Source: Pricia antarctica (GTDB lineage: Bacteria > Bacteroidota > Bacteroidia > Flavobacteriales > Flavobacteriaceae). Taken from it: a stretch of 64,000 nucleotides of DNA. Under the pieces are notes generated by a model, which saw only the letters and a list, made by a program, of their open reading frames with translations, ran no database searches and had not been told where the DNA came from. The stretch's first letter is position 1. Each line of letters starts with the position of its first letter. Where the stretch lies: contig DRGL01000009.1 in assembly GCA_011050085.1 (NCBI GenBank), forward strand, positions 1 to 64,000. The letters run 5' to 3'. Below, in pieces: positions 55,640 through 64,000 of the stretch. Position numbers and translations under genes: made by a program.

Positions 55640-57034
55640 TTATTTCCCTTTTTCGGAACGAACAGACTTTAGCCACTTATAATGCAGCGCTAAAAGTTCA
55701 CCCAATATTTCCGGATTGGTTTCGGCCAGGTTATTCCGTTCTGCGATATCATCTTCGAGATTGACCAAAAATAGGTCGGGAAGGTCGTTTTGCCCTGCTT
55801 TCCCCATTGGCTCCTTAACATTGCCGATCAGTTTCCAAGGCCCCTTTCGAACTGCCCATTGCGCAGTACTGTCGTCATAACCTCCTAACTGCCAATAAAC
55901 AATATCGTGCTGTGATTTGGCACCATTGTCCAGAATAATCGGCATAAGGCTTTTACCATCAACTTTTTCGGTAATTTTCGATTCAGTAAGTTCTGCGATT
56001 GTACTGAACCAGTCCATTTCAGTGGCAACTTGGTCCCGTACTTGATTGACGGGTATAGCTCTTGGATAACGAATGATCGCAGGAACACGAATGCCGCCTT
56101 CGAACATACTGAATTTACTTCCACGGTAAGGTCCAGCATTACCACCGCCCCAAAATGCGCGTTCTTCCTGCGAATGTCCATGATCGGATTGAAAAATTAC
56201 TACTGTATCATCAGCAAGTCCAGCTTCGTCAAGATAGTCGAGCACACTTCCGATATTTTCATCGGTACTCGACACGAAAGCGGCATACTCCTTTCTGGGG
56301 GTAGGTAAGTCCTTATAGTAATCCAACCATTTCTGTTTGCCCTGATAGGGATAATGAGGTGCGTTGAACGCCCAATAGATGAAAAATGGTTCGTCCTTTT
56401 TTTGGTCGATAACCTGCTTTACCTCTTCGGTCATCAGATCAGTGAAATGTTCACCTGGATAATACACTTCCTCCGAATTTCTATAAAGATCATGCTTGTT
56501 GGGCCCGTCCCAAAAGAAAAAATGTGAATAGTTGTCGATGCAACCCCGCTGATGTCCAAAGAAATAATCGAATCCTTGCCCATTGGGCAGGTTTTGTTCC
56601 CGGTGCCCGAGGTGCCACTTCCCGATCAGCGCGGTATAATATCCGTTCTCCTTTAGCATTTCCGCCATGGTTATCTCTTCCGTGGGCAGCCCGTACTGTC
56701 CGCTCGCCTCGGCTCGTTCCGGGATCGGAACGTTATTGGGCAGTCCGGCTCGCAAGTTTGTCTTTCCCGTTAGAAGGGCGGCCCTTGATGGGGAGCACAC
56801 CGGTGCCCCCGCATAAAATTGCGTGAACCTCACCCCTTCTTTCGCAAGTCTGTCCATGTTGGGGGTATGAAGGTCCTTGGCACCGTAGCTGTTTAGGTCA
56901 ATCGAACCCTGGTCATCGGTCATTATGACGATTACGTTAGGTTTTTTGGAATTGGTTTGGGGCAAAACGTATAAAGGAAAAAGAAAGAACGCCAAGCCAA
57001 GTTTGTAACAAAGGTTTTTTTTTATTGTATTCAT
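55640..57034 (-). CDS. Secreted S1-family sulfatase
   Basis: The 464-residue protein has a signal peptide (about 1-26, ending VLPQ) and is an exported type I sulfatase. The active-site signature is CSPSRAALLTGK, with Cys80 as the residue turned into formylglycine by a maturation enzyme encoded elsewhere. The metal site is in VIVIMTDDQGS (Asp40, Asp41), and IGKWHLGH, FFGHQRGCIDNYSHFFF and VIFQSDHGHSQEERAFWGG are further active-site parts. It removes sulfate esters from a polysaccharide or its fragments in the periplasm or at the surface. It is the last gene of the second PUL, 65 bases after SusD and before the terminator at 55.5 kb, which suggests the target glycan is sulfated, as in many marine algae. 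Confidence 0.92.
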   Translation of the reverse strand: MNTIKKNLCYKLGLAFFLFPLYVLPQTNSKKPNVIVIMTDDQGSIDLNSYGAKDLHTPNMDRLAKEGVRFTQFYAGAPVCSPSRAALLTGKTNLRAGLPNNVPIPERAEASGQYGLPTEEITMAEMLKENGYYTALIGKWHLGHREQNLPNGQGFDYFFGHQRGCIDNYSHFFFWDGPNKHDLYRNSEEVYYPGEHFTDLMTEEVKQVIDQKKDEPFFIYWAFNAPHYPYQGKQKWLDYYKDLPTPRKEYAAFVSSTDENIGSVLDYLDEAGLADDTVVIFQSDHGHSQEERAFWGGGNAGPYRGSKFSMFEGGIRVPAIIRYPRAIPVNQVRDQVATEMDWFSTIAELTESKITEKVDGKSLMPIILDNGAKSQHDIVYWQLGGYDDSTAQWAVRKGPWKLIGNVKEPMGKAGQNDLPDLFLVNLEDDIAERNNLAETNPEILGELLALHYKWLKSVRSEKGK

Positions 57035-57099
57035 CTAATTTATATAATTGGATTAAGGCAAAATCGTCCTATAATGGATTAAAGCACATATTTTGCGAT

Positions 57100-58614
57100 T
57101 CAGTACCCAGGGTTTTGTTGAAGGTTCGGGTTCAATAATATATCCCTGTCAGGCAATGGCCACAGGTAGTCTTTATCGGGATTAAAATTTCGGCCTTCTA
57201 TTACGTTTCCATCCTTGTCCAGACCATCCTTATTCATACTTACTTCTGCTGTCCGCCATCTTATGATATCCTGATAGTACAGACCTTCGCCCGCAAACTC
57301 GATTCGCCTTTCCAAGCGAACAACTTCTCGAAACTCTTCTTTGCTCAAACCAGGCGGAACATCCGGCATATCTACCGATTCCCTGTTTCTAACTTCATTG
57401 ATGGCGTCATATGCCCTAGGGGTAGGCCCGTTCAGTTCATTTTCCGCTTCTGCTATTGTCAGTAAAATCTCGGCGTACCTGAACAGTATCGGATTTATTT
57501 CGGATTGTCCCGGTGCAGGGGTCGAACTCACTTCATTATCAAGCAAATAGGTATACTTCTTAAAGGCATATCCGGTAAGGTCGGCAAAAAGTTCATCTCC
57601 CGTTACCAACTCGCCGTTTAACATTGACCCAATGGTTATCAAAGTCTGTGACAGTCTGGGATCCCTATTGGCGAAAGGATTTTGCGGATCATAAAGGTCG
57701 GAGTCGGATATAGTTTGCCCATCGGTAACCAAATAGGCATCGACCAAATCTTTAAGTACATTGCCCTGCTGGAACAGCTCGTTGTAACGATTGGTCACTT
57801 CGGGAAATTGAAATTCTACATCGAATATAACCTCATTGTTCCTTTCATTTTCCAGAAGGAACAATCCGCGGTAACTGGGAAAAAGGCTATAGAGGTTTAA
57901 GTCGATGACCGCCTGAGCGTCGGAAAGTGTTCGTGTCCAATTTTCGTTATAAAGGTCTGATCTTGCTTTCAGGGCAAGTGCGGCACCTTTGGTCGCCCTT
58001 CCGGCATCAGTATTTGAATAGGAAATCGGTAAACCTGCGGCTGCGGCGTCAAGATCTGTATTTATTTGCTCCAGGATGGCGTCCTTTGTATCGCGGGGCA
58101 GTTCACCTTGCGAGTTGTTGTTGGGAGAGTTCAGTATTAATGGAACTCCCCCGTAATATTCCACTAGATTATGATAATAAAAGGCCCTTAAAAATCTTGC
58201 TTCGGCCTTGAAACGGGTTTTAAGCTCTTCTCCCATCGGTACTTGGTCAATATTGTCCAAAAAAGTATTTGTTCTTCCGATACCTTCATAAGCCGTCTCG
58301 AACCTTGAGTTTATAAGGGGAAGGGTGGGGTTATTGTCACCGCGAGCTATTGAAGAGGCGCCACTGCCATCGTCGATTTCAAATGCGTTCGGGGTAATAT
58401 CCTCAAGTTTCAACAACCACGAACCTTCTCCACTGTAAGGACCAATCAGTGTTTGGTAGCAACCTGTGAGAGCCGCTGCGGCTTTGTCCTCCGAAGTCCA
58501 GAAAGATTCGACACTGCTCTGGTCCGCGGGCTCTAGGTCCAACAGATCTTTTGAGCAGCCTATAGAAATTAAAAGAACAAAGATTGAACTATATATATAT
58601 ACTGTTTTTTTCAT
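57100..58614 (-). CDS. SusD/RagB family outer-membrane glycan-binding lipoprotein
   Basis: The 504-residue product begins MKKTVYIYSSIFVLLISIGC, a lipoprotein signal with Cys20, and should be surface exposed. SusD features are the TPR-like blocks (ARFLRAFYYHNLVEYYGGVPLIL, GAALALKARSDLYNENW), FRYAEILLTIAEAENELNG, REVVRLERRIEFAGEGLYYQDIIRW, and the end WPLPDRDILLNPNLQQNPGY. It pairs with the SusC encoded 10 bases upstream. A longer frame upstream adds 21 codons that overlap the SusC end and was not used as the start. Specificity unknown; the sulfatase behind it points to a sulfated glycan. Confidence 0.95.
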   Translation of the reverse strand: MKKTVYIYSSIFVLLISIGCSKDLLDLEPADQSSVESFWTSEDKAAAALTGCYQTLIGPYSGEGSWLLKLEDITPNAFEIDDGSGASSIARGDNNPTLPLINSRFETAYEGIGRTNTFLDNIDQVPMGEELKTRFKAEARFLRAFYYHNLVEYYGGVPLILNSPNNNSQGELPRDTKDAILEQINTDLDAAAAGLPISYSNTDAGRATKGAALALKARSDLYNENWTRTLSDAQAVIDLNLYSLFPSYRGLFLLENERNNEVIFDVEFQFPEVTNRYNELFQQGNVLKDLVDAYLVTDGQTISDSDLYDPQNPFANRDPRLSQTLITIGSMLNGELVTGDELFADLTGYAFKKYTYLLDNEVSSTPAPGQSEINPILFRYAEILLTIAEAENELNGPTPRAYDAINEVRNRESVDMPDVPPGLSKEEFREVVRLERRIEFAGEGLYYQDIIRWRTAEVSMNKDGLDKDGNVIEGRNFNPDKDYLWPLPDRDILLNPNLQQNPGY

Positions 58615-58624
58615 GATTCGCGAT

Positions 58625-61600
58625 TTAAAATGAAATGTTAATTCCAAAAGTGTAAATTTTGGTGGATGGATAATCAAAGAAATTGTTGCCGATCAGATCC
58701 GTTTCCGGGTCAAAATCTTCTAAAGGAGTAAACGTAAGTAGGTTTTGTGCATTACAGAAGATAGACAATTTACTCATTCCCAACCGCTCCAATATCCCTG
58801 GTCCAAAGTCGTACGTCAATTGAATGTTTTTCAACCGAAGGTAAGATGCATCGAGAAGCCAATAATCGCTGGGCCTGAACAAAGTGGCCTGCGCATCTTG
58901 GTATCTTGTAAGAATAGGAAAGCTTGCATCGCGGTTCTCAGGGGTCCATGAATCGTTGGCCCATCCTATTGGCAGGGAAGTGCCGAACCAAAACGGAACC
59001 CCCGAAACATGTTTATTATACGTCTGAACATCTTCTACGCCTTGCCAAAACGTATTTAACGACCAGTTTTTGTACCCAAAATTGATATTAAACGAGTAGG
59101 TGTATTTTGGTATGGTATTTCCTTCCGCCCTTCTATCGTTAAGGTCGATGACGCCATTATTGTCCAAATCCTTATACCGGATATAACCTGGCCGTGTATC
59201 GGACCCTTGAAACGGATGGGAATCGATTTCCTCTTGAGATTGAAACAAGCCATCGGCTTGATACAATAGAAATTGGTTTATCGGTCTGCCTTCCTGAGTA
59301 ATGTTGAAAGGGCCCCTTCCATCCGTTGAAAGGTCTTCTAAAATAATCTCCCCGTCGAGGTCTACTACTTTATTGACAATGTAGGTCATACTCCCGGAAA
59401 CATCATATCTAAAATCTCCGATGGAACTACGATATCCCAAGGCCACCTCGATACCATTGTTCTCTATCGTTCCGATATTCCTTATCGGTCCGCCGAGAGC
59501 CCCGACCTGCGAGGGGATACCGACCGGTCTCAGAACATCATCGGTAGTTTTTTGAAAATATTCCAGACTAGTGGTGAGTTTGCTGCCAAAAAACGTTGCA
59601 TCTACGCCAATATTCGAAATAGTCGTGGTCTCCCAGGTAATCTCTTCATCGTTATCAACAAGTACGCCGGTACCGGGGTTTATGCTATTTCCAAAGATAT
59701 AATCCTGTCCTGGGGAAATTAGGTCTAAGTACCGGAACAGACCAATTCGTTCGTTACCTAGCTGGCCCCATGAGCCCCTAATCTTCAATTGGCCCAGCCA
59801 ATCGACCTCCTTGAGAAAATTTTCCTCGTTCAATCGCCATCCAGCCGAGACCGATGGAAAGAATCCCCACTTGTTGCCTTCAGCGAATCGGGAAGAGCCA
59901 TCATATCGGAAATTGGCTTCAAATAGGTATTTATCTTTCAAGACATAGTTCGCCCGGCCAAAATAGGAAATAAGACTGGACTGTGTGGAGTTGCCCGAAA
60001 CAGTTGGATTGGTGCTACCGGCATTCAGTTCGAAAAGATCATTGCCGAGATATCCTTCGTTAGCCGCGGTAAAAAAGCTATTGCCAAAATTTTCGTAGCT
60101 GGTTCCCAACAATATCGAAAGGTCCGTATCGTCCGTAAAAGCCTTGTTCCATTTTAATGTGTTGAAAACGGTCCAGTTCAGCGATTCGTTATCCCGTTGA
60201 TCGACCCCTCTCTGTTGATTTCCAAAGGTTACGAATGGATTTCCCCCCGCTTGAATCTGTGTTGGTTGCTCGGTCTTCGCATCGTACAAAGTTATTTGCG
60301 GGGTAAAAATCTTTTGCCGCTCGTTCTCGCTCGTAAAGGCCACATTTAGTTTATAAACTATATCAAAAGGAAGTTTCACCTCTGCAAATGTATTCAGGAA
60401 AAGTTTCAGGTTCTTGATATCGGTATCGCCCTCGTCGGTAAGCGCCAGCGGGTTGCGAAACCTACGATGGCCGGGTATGTCAAAAAAATTCATTCCGTAA
60501 TTACCATCTTGCAGTACGGTAGGATGATAGGATTGGGCCTTGAATATCATTTCCATGGTCTCGGGTATCCCCACGACCGGCTCATTTCGGTCTTTATAGG
60601 AAAAATTAAAGGTGCCGCCTATGGAAATACTTTGGTTCAATTCGGAATTCACGGTAAAATTGGCGTTGTACCTATTCGAATCGGTACTCCTCAGTACACC
60701 GTTCTGATCAAGTATTCCCAGTGAAAGCGCGTAGGTAGTTTTCTCGCTACCTCCTGTGAACCTTAGATTGTGTTGCTGGATAAAAGCGGTATCGAACATG
60801 ATATCGTACCAATCGTTGTTAGGATATGTAAAGGCATCCGTTTGCATACCAGAACGGTACTCATCGATAAAGGGTTGCGGGAAAACCAGTGCTTCCTCGC
60901 TGGTACCGAAATTTAACTGGGCCTGTGAATACAGATTAAACCAGCGTATAGGGTCTTTTACGACGTTTGGCAACGAAATGACTTCCTGAACTCCCACCGA
61001 ATTGCTATATGTCAATTGGGATTTTTCTGAGCCTTTTTTGGTAGTGACTAGAACAACGCCATTGGCCGCACGGGAGCCGTATATCGCTGCAGATGCTGCA
61101 TCTTTAAGTACGGTTATGCTCTCGATATCATTTGGATTCAGGTCATTGATGGGAAACTCAATTCCGTTTACCAGCACCAATGGATTATTATTGTTCAAAG
61201 TACCGACCCCCCTTACTCTGATTGTTGCGGCGTCGTTTCCCGGTTGACCCCCAACTTGGTTTATGTATACCCCTTGAATACCTTGAAGCGCCTGACTGGA
61301 ACTGGTAATAGGTCTATTTTGTAGATCTTCACTTTGAATGGCACTGACCGCCCCGGTAAGGTTTAGTTTCTTTTGTGTACCGTACCCTACCACAACAACT
61401 TCGTCCAAACCGGCCGTACTTTCCTCTAGCGATACATTCAGTGTAGTTTGCCCGTTTACTGCCACCTCCTTTGTCGCAAATCCTATATAGGAGATTACCA
61501 AGGTCGCATTTTCGTCGGCTAAGGCTATGGAAAAATTCCCGTCAAAATCGGCGGTTACCCCATTGGTAGTTCCTTTTTCCAGGACATTGGCACCTGGCAA

Positions 61601-62056
61601 GGGCAAACCCTCGGAATCAGTAACCTTGCCGTTTACCGATAACTGGACCGTTTCTACCGAAAGTGTATTGGAAGATTCATCTGTTTTTTTAATATCATTT
61701 TTCTTTAATAATATCTTCCTATCATAAATCTCGTAAGAAATATTTTCCTCTTGGAACAGTAATGGCAATATGCGATTGATAGGTTTACTTTTAACCGCTA
61801 TGGAAACTTTTCGACTGGTGTCTACGACTTTTGTGCTGAAAAAGAATCTGAATTCTGTTTTTGATTCGATTTCATCTATTACTTCTTGTAGCGTCGCGTT
61901 CTTAAAATCCAATGAGATTTTAGTGCGTTGCACATATTCCGGGTTTCCATAGGTTGCAATCGCAAGCAAACAAAAAAGTATCATTGATAATTTCTTTTTC
62001 ATGTAGTATCGGAATTTAAGGGGCGAATGAATGGCTATTTTTGGCGGTTTTTCCAT
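58625..62056 (-). CDS. SusC/RagA family TonB-linked transporter with N-terminal STN domain
   Basis: This 1143-residue outer-membrane transporter has a signal peptide (MKKKLSMILFCLLAIATYG), an STN domain (about 37-110, ISLDFKNATLQEVIDEIESK to ISYEIYDRKILL), a carboxypeptidase-regulatory-like domain (VNGKVTDSEGLPLPGANVLEKG), the signature LDEVVVVGYGTQKK, the plug (QALQGIQGVYINQVGG, IRVRGVGTLNNNNPLVLVNG, VLKDAASAAIYGSRAANG) and a barrel ending TFGINISF. The STN domain contacts the periplasmic part of FecR, so transport of the substrate switches on the ECF sigma factor. It is transcribed between fecR and susD. I set the start at 62056; an internal ATG at 62002 gives the signal peptide directly. 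The frame extends further upstream without coding character. Confidence 0.94.
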   Translation of the reverse strand: MEKPPKIAIHSPLKFRYYMKKKLSMILFCLLAIATYGNPEYVQRTKISLDFKNATLQEVIDEIESKTEFRFFFSTKVVDTSRKVSIAVKSKPINRILPLLFQEENISYEIYDRKILLKKNDIKKTDESSNTLSVETVQLSVNGKVTDSEGLPLPGANVLEKGTTNGVTADFDGNFSIALADENATLVISYIGFATKEVAVNGQTTLNVSLEESTAGLDEVVVVGYGTQKKLNLTGAVSAIQSEDLQNRPITSSSQALQGIQGVYINQVGGQPGNDAATIRVRGVGTLNNNNPLVLVNGIEFPINDLNPNDIESITVLKDAASAAIYGSRAANGVVLVTTKKGSEKSQLTYSNSVGVQEVISLPNVVKDPIRWFNLYSQAQLNFGTSEEALVFPQPFIDEYRSGMQTDAFTYPNNDWYDIMFDTAFIQQHNLRFTGGSEKTTYALSLGILDQNGVLRSTDSNRYNANFTVNSELNQSISIGGTFNFSYKDRNEPVVGIPETMEMIFKAQSYHPTVLQDGNYGMNFFDIPGHRRFRNPLALTDEGDTDIKNLKLFLNTFAEVKLPFDIVYKLNVAFTSENERQKIFTPQITLYDAKTEQPTQIQAGGNPFVTFGNQQRGVDQRDNESLNWTVFNTLKWNKAFTDDTDLSILLGTSYENFGNSFFTAANEGYLGNDLFELNAGSTNPTVSGNSTQSSLISYFGRANYVLKDKYLFEANFRYDGSSRFAEGNKWGFFPSVSAGWRLNEENFLKEVDWLGQLKIRGSWGQLGNERIGLFRYLDLISPGQDYIFGNSINPGTGVLVDNDEEITWETTTISNIGVDATFFGSKLTTSLEYFQKTTDDVLRPVGIPSQVGALGGPIRNIGTIENNGIEVALGYRSSIGDFRYDVSGSMTYIVNKVVDLDGEIILEDLSTDGRGPFNITQEGRPINQFLLYQADGLFQSQEEIDSHPFQGSDTRPGYIRYKDLDNNGVIDLNDRRAEGNTIPKYTYSFNINFGYKNWSLNTFWQGVEDVQTYNKHVSGVPFWFGTSLPIGWANDSWTPENRDASFPILTRYQDAQATLFRPSDYWLLDASYLRLKNIQLTYDFGPGILERLGMSKLSIFCNAQNLLTFTPLEDFDPETDLIGNNFFDYPSTKIYTFGINISF

Positions 62057-62240
62057 AATTTCAATGTGTTTTAAATGGTTATTTTTGAGCATGATGTTGT
62101 AGGGCAACCGAACAGTTCGGACCAGCTGTAGGCCTCGCATTCTTTTCAAAACAAGCAAAAAGAAAAGTATGATTTTGGCGGTAACTAGTTGTAGTTACTA
62201 ATCCCATGTCTAACATGTGATATCGTATCGTAATGTTTTT

Positions 62241-63392
62241 TTAGTTAATTATGATTTTGTTGTTGAGTACTTCATAATCGATATCATGTATCCTATTGAA
62301 ATATTTAAAGACCTGTTCGATACTTTCACGGTCGGTCTCTATCGTCGCATTGAAAGTTTCATCCCCTAGTATTTGGTTATTATTGATAATCACTACATTA
62401 TATTGTCTTTCCAGTTTTCTTAATATGTTTTTGAAAGGTGTATTTCTAAAAACCAATTGACCCTGTAGCCATGATGTGTAAAGCGACGTATCGACTTTCT
62501 TGGTAGCGAAGGTTTTGCCTGTGCCGTCGAATGTTCCCCTAAAACCTGGTTCTATCAAAATACTGGCGCCATCTGCCTCCTTGGCCGAAAGCCCTACGGA
62601 GCCTGATATCAATACAACGGATGCCCCCACATCCTCCGGATAGGTTGAAACGTTGAATTTAGTGCCATGAACGATAACATCGATTTCGTTGGTATTGACC
62701 TGAAAGGATAGGTTTTCGTCATGGGCTACATCAAAATAAGCCTCCCCTTCAAGAAAAACTTCCCTCTTGTTTTCACTTATGAAATAAGTGGGGTACCTGA
62801 TTGTACTCCCGGAATTTAAATGGACCACAGTGCCATCTGAAAGAGTAAGATTGAATCGTTTGCCAAATGGTACGCTAAGTTTATTTTTTGTAGGAAGTAC
62901 TAGTGTGTTAGGCTTTTGGTATACCAAACTTTCGCCATTTTGGTGCCCCACCGAATTGCCTTGCACATCGGTGAGGTGTATTGCGCCGCCCTCCTTGATA
63001 ATCCTCTTTATCCCTCCTTCCTGCTCCAGTACGATATCGTCATGAGAGGGCATGACAGTTATATCCTTCCCTATGGACTTAATTTCACTCAGAAAATAAC
63101 CCGTTCCAATAAAAAATATGGCTATTGCGGCATATTTGAGAACTTTGCTCAACTTTCTGGTTTTAAACTGTTTTTTGTCCTTACGTATTTCATTCATCAA
63201 TCTATTACGAATTTCAATTTTATCCAGGTCGTTCATACCAATGGTGATTGCGTAATGGGTTTTTATGAAATCGTCGAAAATAGATTTATTTTCAGGTTGC
63301 TGTATCCAACCTTCCAAATAGTCCAGTTCGGTTGCATTGGCCGAGCTGGACAGAAATTTAATAAGTATGTACTCCGTTTCGGATGTCATCAT
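62241..63392 (-). CDS. FecR-family anti-sigma regulator
   Basis: The 383-residue inner-membrane protein has an N-terminal anti-sigma helical part (about 1-80, ILIKFLSSSANATELDYLEGW), one membrane helix (about 84-103, VLKYAAIAIFFIGTGYFLSE), a periplasmic FecR beta domain (about 170-290, KLSVPFGKRFNLTLSDGTVVHLNSGSTIRYP to SASVVLISGSVGL-type strand) and a C-terminal DUF4974/STN-like domain (LVFRNTPFKNILRKLERQYNVV to DYEVLNNKIIIN). It holds an ECF sigma factor inactive until the SusC/STN domain signals substrate import. It is the first gene of the minus-strand operon and is divergent from the sigma gene at the window end, which is its likely partner. Two adjacent ATGs are possible starts. Confidence 0.93.
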   Translation of the reverse strand: MMTSETEYILIKFLSSSANATELDYLEGWIQQPENKSIFDDFIKTHYAITIGMNDLDKIEIRNRLMNEIRKDKKQFKTRKLSKVLKYAAIAIFFIGTGYFLSEIKSIGKDITVMPSHDDIVLEQEGGIKRIIKEGGAIHLTDVQGNSVGHQNGESLVYQKPNTLVLPTKNKLSVPFGKRFNLTLSDGTVVHLNSGSTIRYPTYFISENKREVFLEGEAYFDVAHDENLSFQVNTNEIDVIVHGTKFNVSTYPEDVGASVVLISGSVGLSAKEADGASILIEPGFRGTFDGTGKTFATKKVDTSLYTSWLQGQLVFRNTPFKNILRKLERQYNVVIINNNQILGDETFNATIETDRESIEQVFKYFNRIHDIDYEVLNNKIIIN

Positions 63393-63425
63393 TAAAAAAG
63401 ATTCTTATTAGGTATACAAGACAGA

Positions 63426-63457
63426 TTTGCAATACCCTACCTGCTGCCCTATTTTTT
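63426..63457 (+). promoter_or_regulatory. Candidate Bacteroidota promoter for the ECF sigma gene
   Basis: TTTG at 63426-63429 and TATTTTTT at 63450-63457 are separated by 20 bases, close to the phylum's housekeeping promoter (TTTG, 19-20 bases, TAnnTTTG). The start codon at 63510 is about 50 bases downstream, a normal leader length. The -7 box lacks the final G. Confidence 0.5.
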
Positions 63458-63509
63458 TTATATATTGGCAATAAATTGATGGAATTAATACTAAATTGTC
63501 GGTTTTAAG

Positions 63510-64000
63510 ATGAATTTTGAGAACGAAACTTTTCTAATTGGCCAACTAAAAAAAGGGAGGGAAGAGGCCTATGTATTTCTGCTTGAGAAATATCAAAGGA
63601 GACTATATGCGTACGCATTGACACTTATCAAAGATAGGGCGCTCGCAAAGGATATAACACAGAATGTCTTTTTAAGGACTTGGCAGTTCAGGGAAAAGCT
63701 CAAGAGTGGATATTCGTTGCAGAGTTTTCTATTTACTTCTATCTACAATGAATTTGTCAATACCTATAGGAAAAATAAATCGACCTTATTGGTGGAGAAT
63801 GAGTATTTCAAGTCTTTGGCGACCCTTGTCGACAGTGTCGATGACAAAGAAACGCAAAGGCTGATTTCTTTTGTGAAAACGGAAGTCGATCTCTTACCGC
63901 CCAAATGCAGACAAATTTTTACCCTCAGCAAAAGTGAAGGGCTTACCAATCCGGAGATTGCAGAATATCTTAATATATCAATAAAAGCAGTAGAAGCACA
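63510..64000 (+). CDS. ECF sigma factor of the FecR/SusC system, cut by the window end
   Basis: The visible 163 residues cover nearly all of the protein: a region 2 with AYVFLLEKYQRRLYAYALT and LAKDITQNVFLRTWQFREKL, then SLQSFLFTSIYNEFVNTYRK, and a region 4 beginning LPPKCRQIFTLSKSEGLTNPEIAEYLNISIKAVEA. This is the usual pattern of Bacteroidota ECF factors that work with FecR anti-sigmas and SusC/STN transporters. The gene is divergent from fecR with a 117-base gap, unlike the more common arrangement in which sigma and fecR are in one operon. It should drive expression of the second PUL. Its C-terminal end lies beyond the window. Confidence 0.93.
   Translation, partial: MNFENETFLIGQLKKGREEAYVFLLEKYQRRLYAYALTLIKDRALAKDITQNVFLRTWQFREKLKSGYSLQSFLFTSIYNEFVNTYRKNKSTLLVENEYFKSLATLVDSVDDKETQRLISFVKTEVDLLPPKCRQIFTLSKSEGLTNPEIAEYLNISIKAVEA

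Overview
The window looks like a chromosome segment of a marine member of the Bacteroidota, most likely family Flavobacteriaceae (relatives of Maribacter, Zobellia or Arenibacter). The evidence is two SusC/SusD pairs, a FecR/ECF sigma pair, a secreted protein with a type IX secretion (T9SS) C-terminal domain, a moderately AT-rich composition, start sites without Shine-Dalgarno sequences and a promoter-like TTG-N20-TAnnTTT element. The genus is inference. No rRNA, intact tRNA or CRISPR array was seen.

Left part, 1-18 kb: stress and signalling genes. A rubrerythrin-like protein cut by the window edge and a DUF302 protein are followed by eroded DNA with a few hypothetical genes. A BLUF blue-light sensor stands at 4.6 kb. 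From 6.0 to 14.2 kb lies a compact signalling block: a membrane PAS histidine kinase, two single-domain response regulators, a 1092-residue CheB-CheR-PAS-histidine kinase fusion and two more receivers. None of the receivers carries an output domain, so the block probably works as a phosphorelay or protein-interaction network. An NAD-dependent epimerase and a tightly overlapping three-gene operon (alpha/beta hydrolase, ECF sigma factor, four-helix membrane protein) follow.

Middle part, 18-39 kb: glycan use and housekeeping. The first polysaccharide utilisation locus (PUL) is SusC-SusD-GH130, with the GH130 enzyme made as a lipoprotein, which suggests a mannoside substrate. After it come a bicupin protein, a Crp/Fnr regulator, a DinB-fold protein, a DoxX protein, a CPA1 Na+/H+ antiporter, GpmA, a large secreted DUF5060/DUF4038 glycosidase with a Pro-Asp repeat linker and T9SS domain, and a membrane sulfatase of the LTA-synthase type.

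Accessory island, about 39-55 kb. The left border has a stem-loop and a fragment resembling the 3' end of a tRNA. Inside are genes I cannot assign (a secreted coiled-coil protein probably ending in a beta-barrel, small proteins, a secreted plus membrane protein pair), decayed IS256 and IS3 elements, a serine recombinase with a frameshift, a tyrosine recombinase stub and several genes broken by single in-frame stops. The most notable intact locus is a two-gene operon at 46.8-50.2 kb: a single-span membrane protein followed by a 1053-residue protein joining a calcineurin-like phosphoesterase to a STAND/NACHT-type P-loop NTPase. This is the best candidate for a new anti-phage or abortive-infection system. 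Next to the recombinase remnants is a large metzincin lipoprotein whose base composition differs from its neighbours.

Right part, 55-64 kb: a second PUL, read on the minus strand as FecR-SusC(with STN domain)-SusD-sulfatase, ending at a strong terminator near 55.5 kb. The ECF sigma gene is divergent and runs off the window end. This is the usual SusC-FecR-sigma trans-envelope switch, here for a sulfated glycan.
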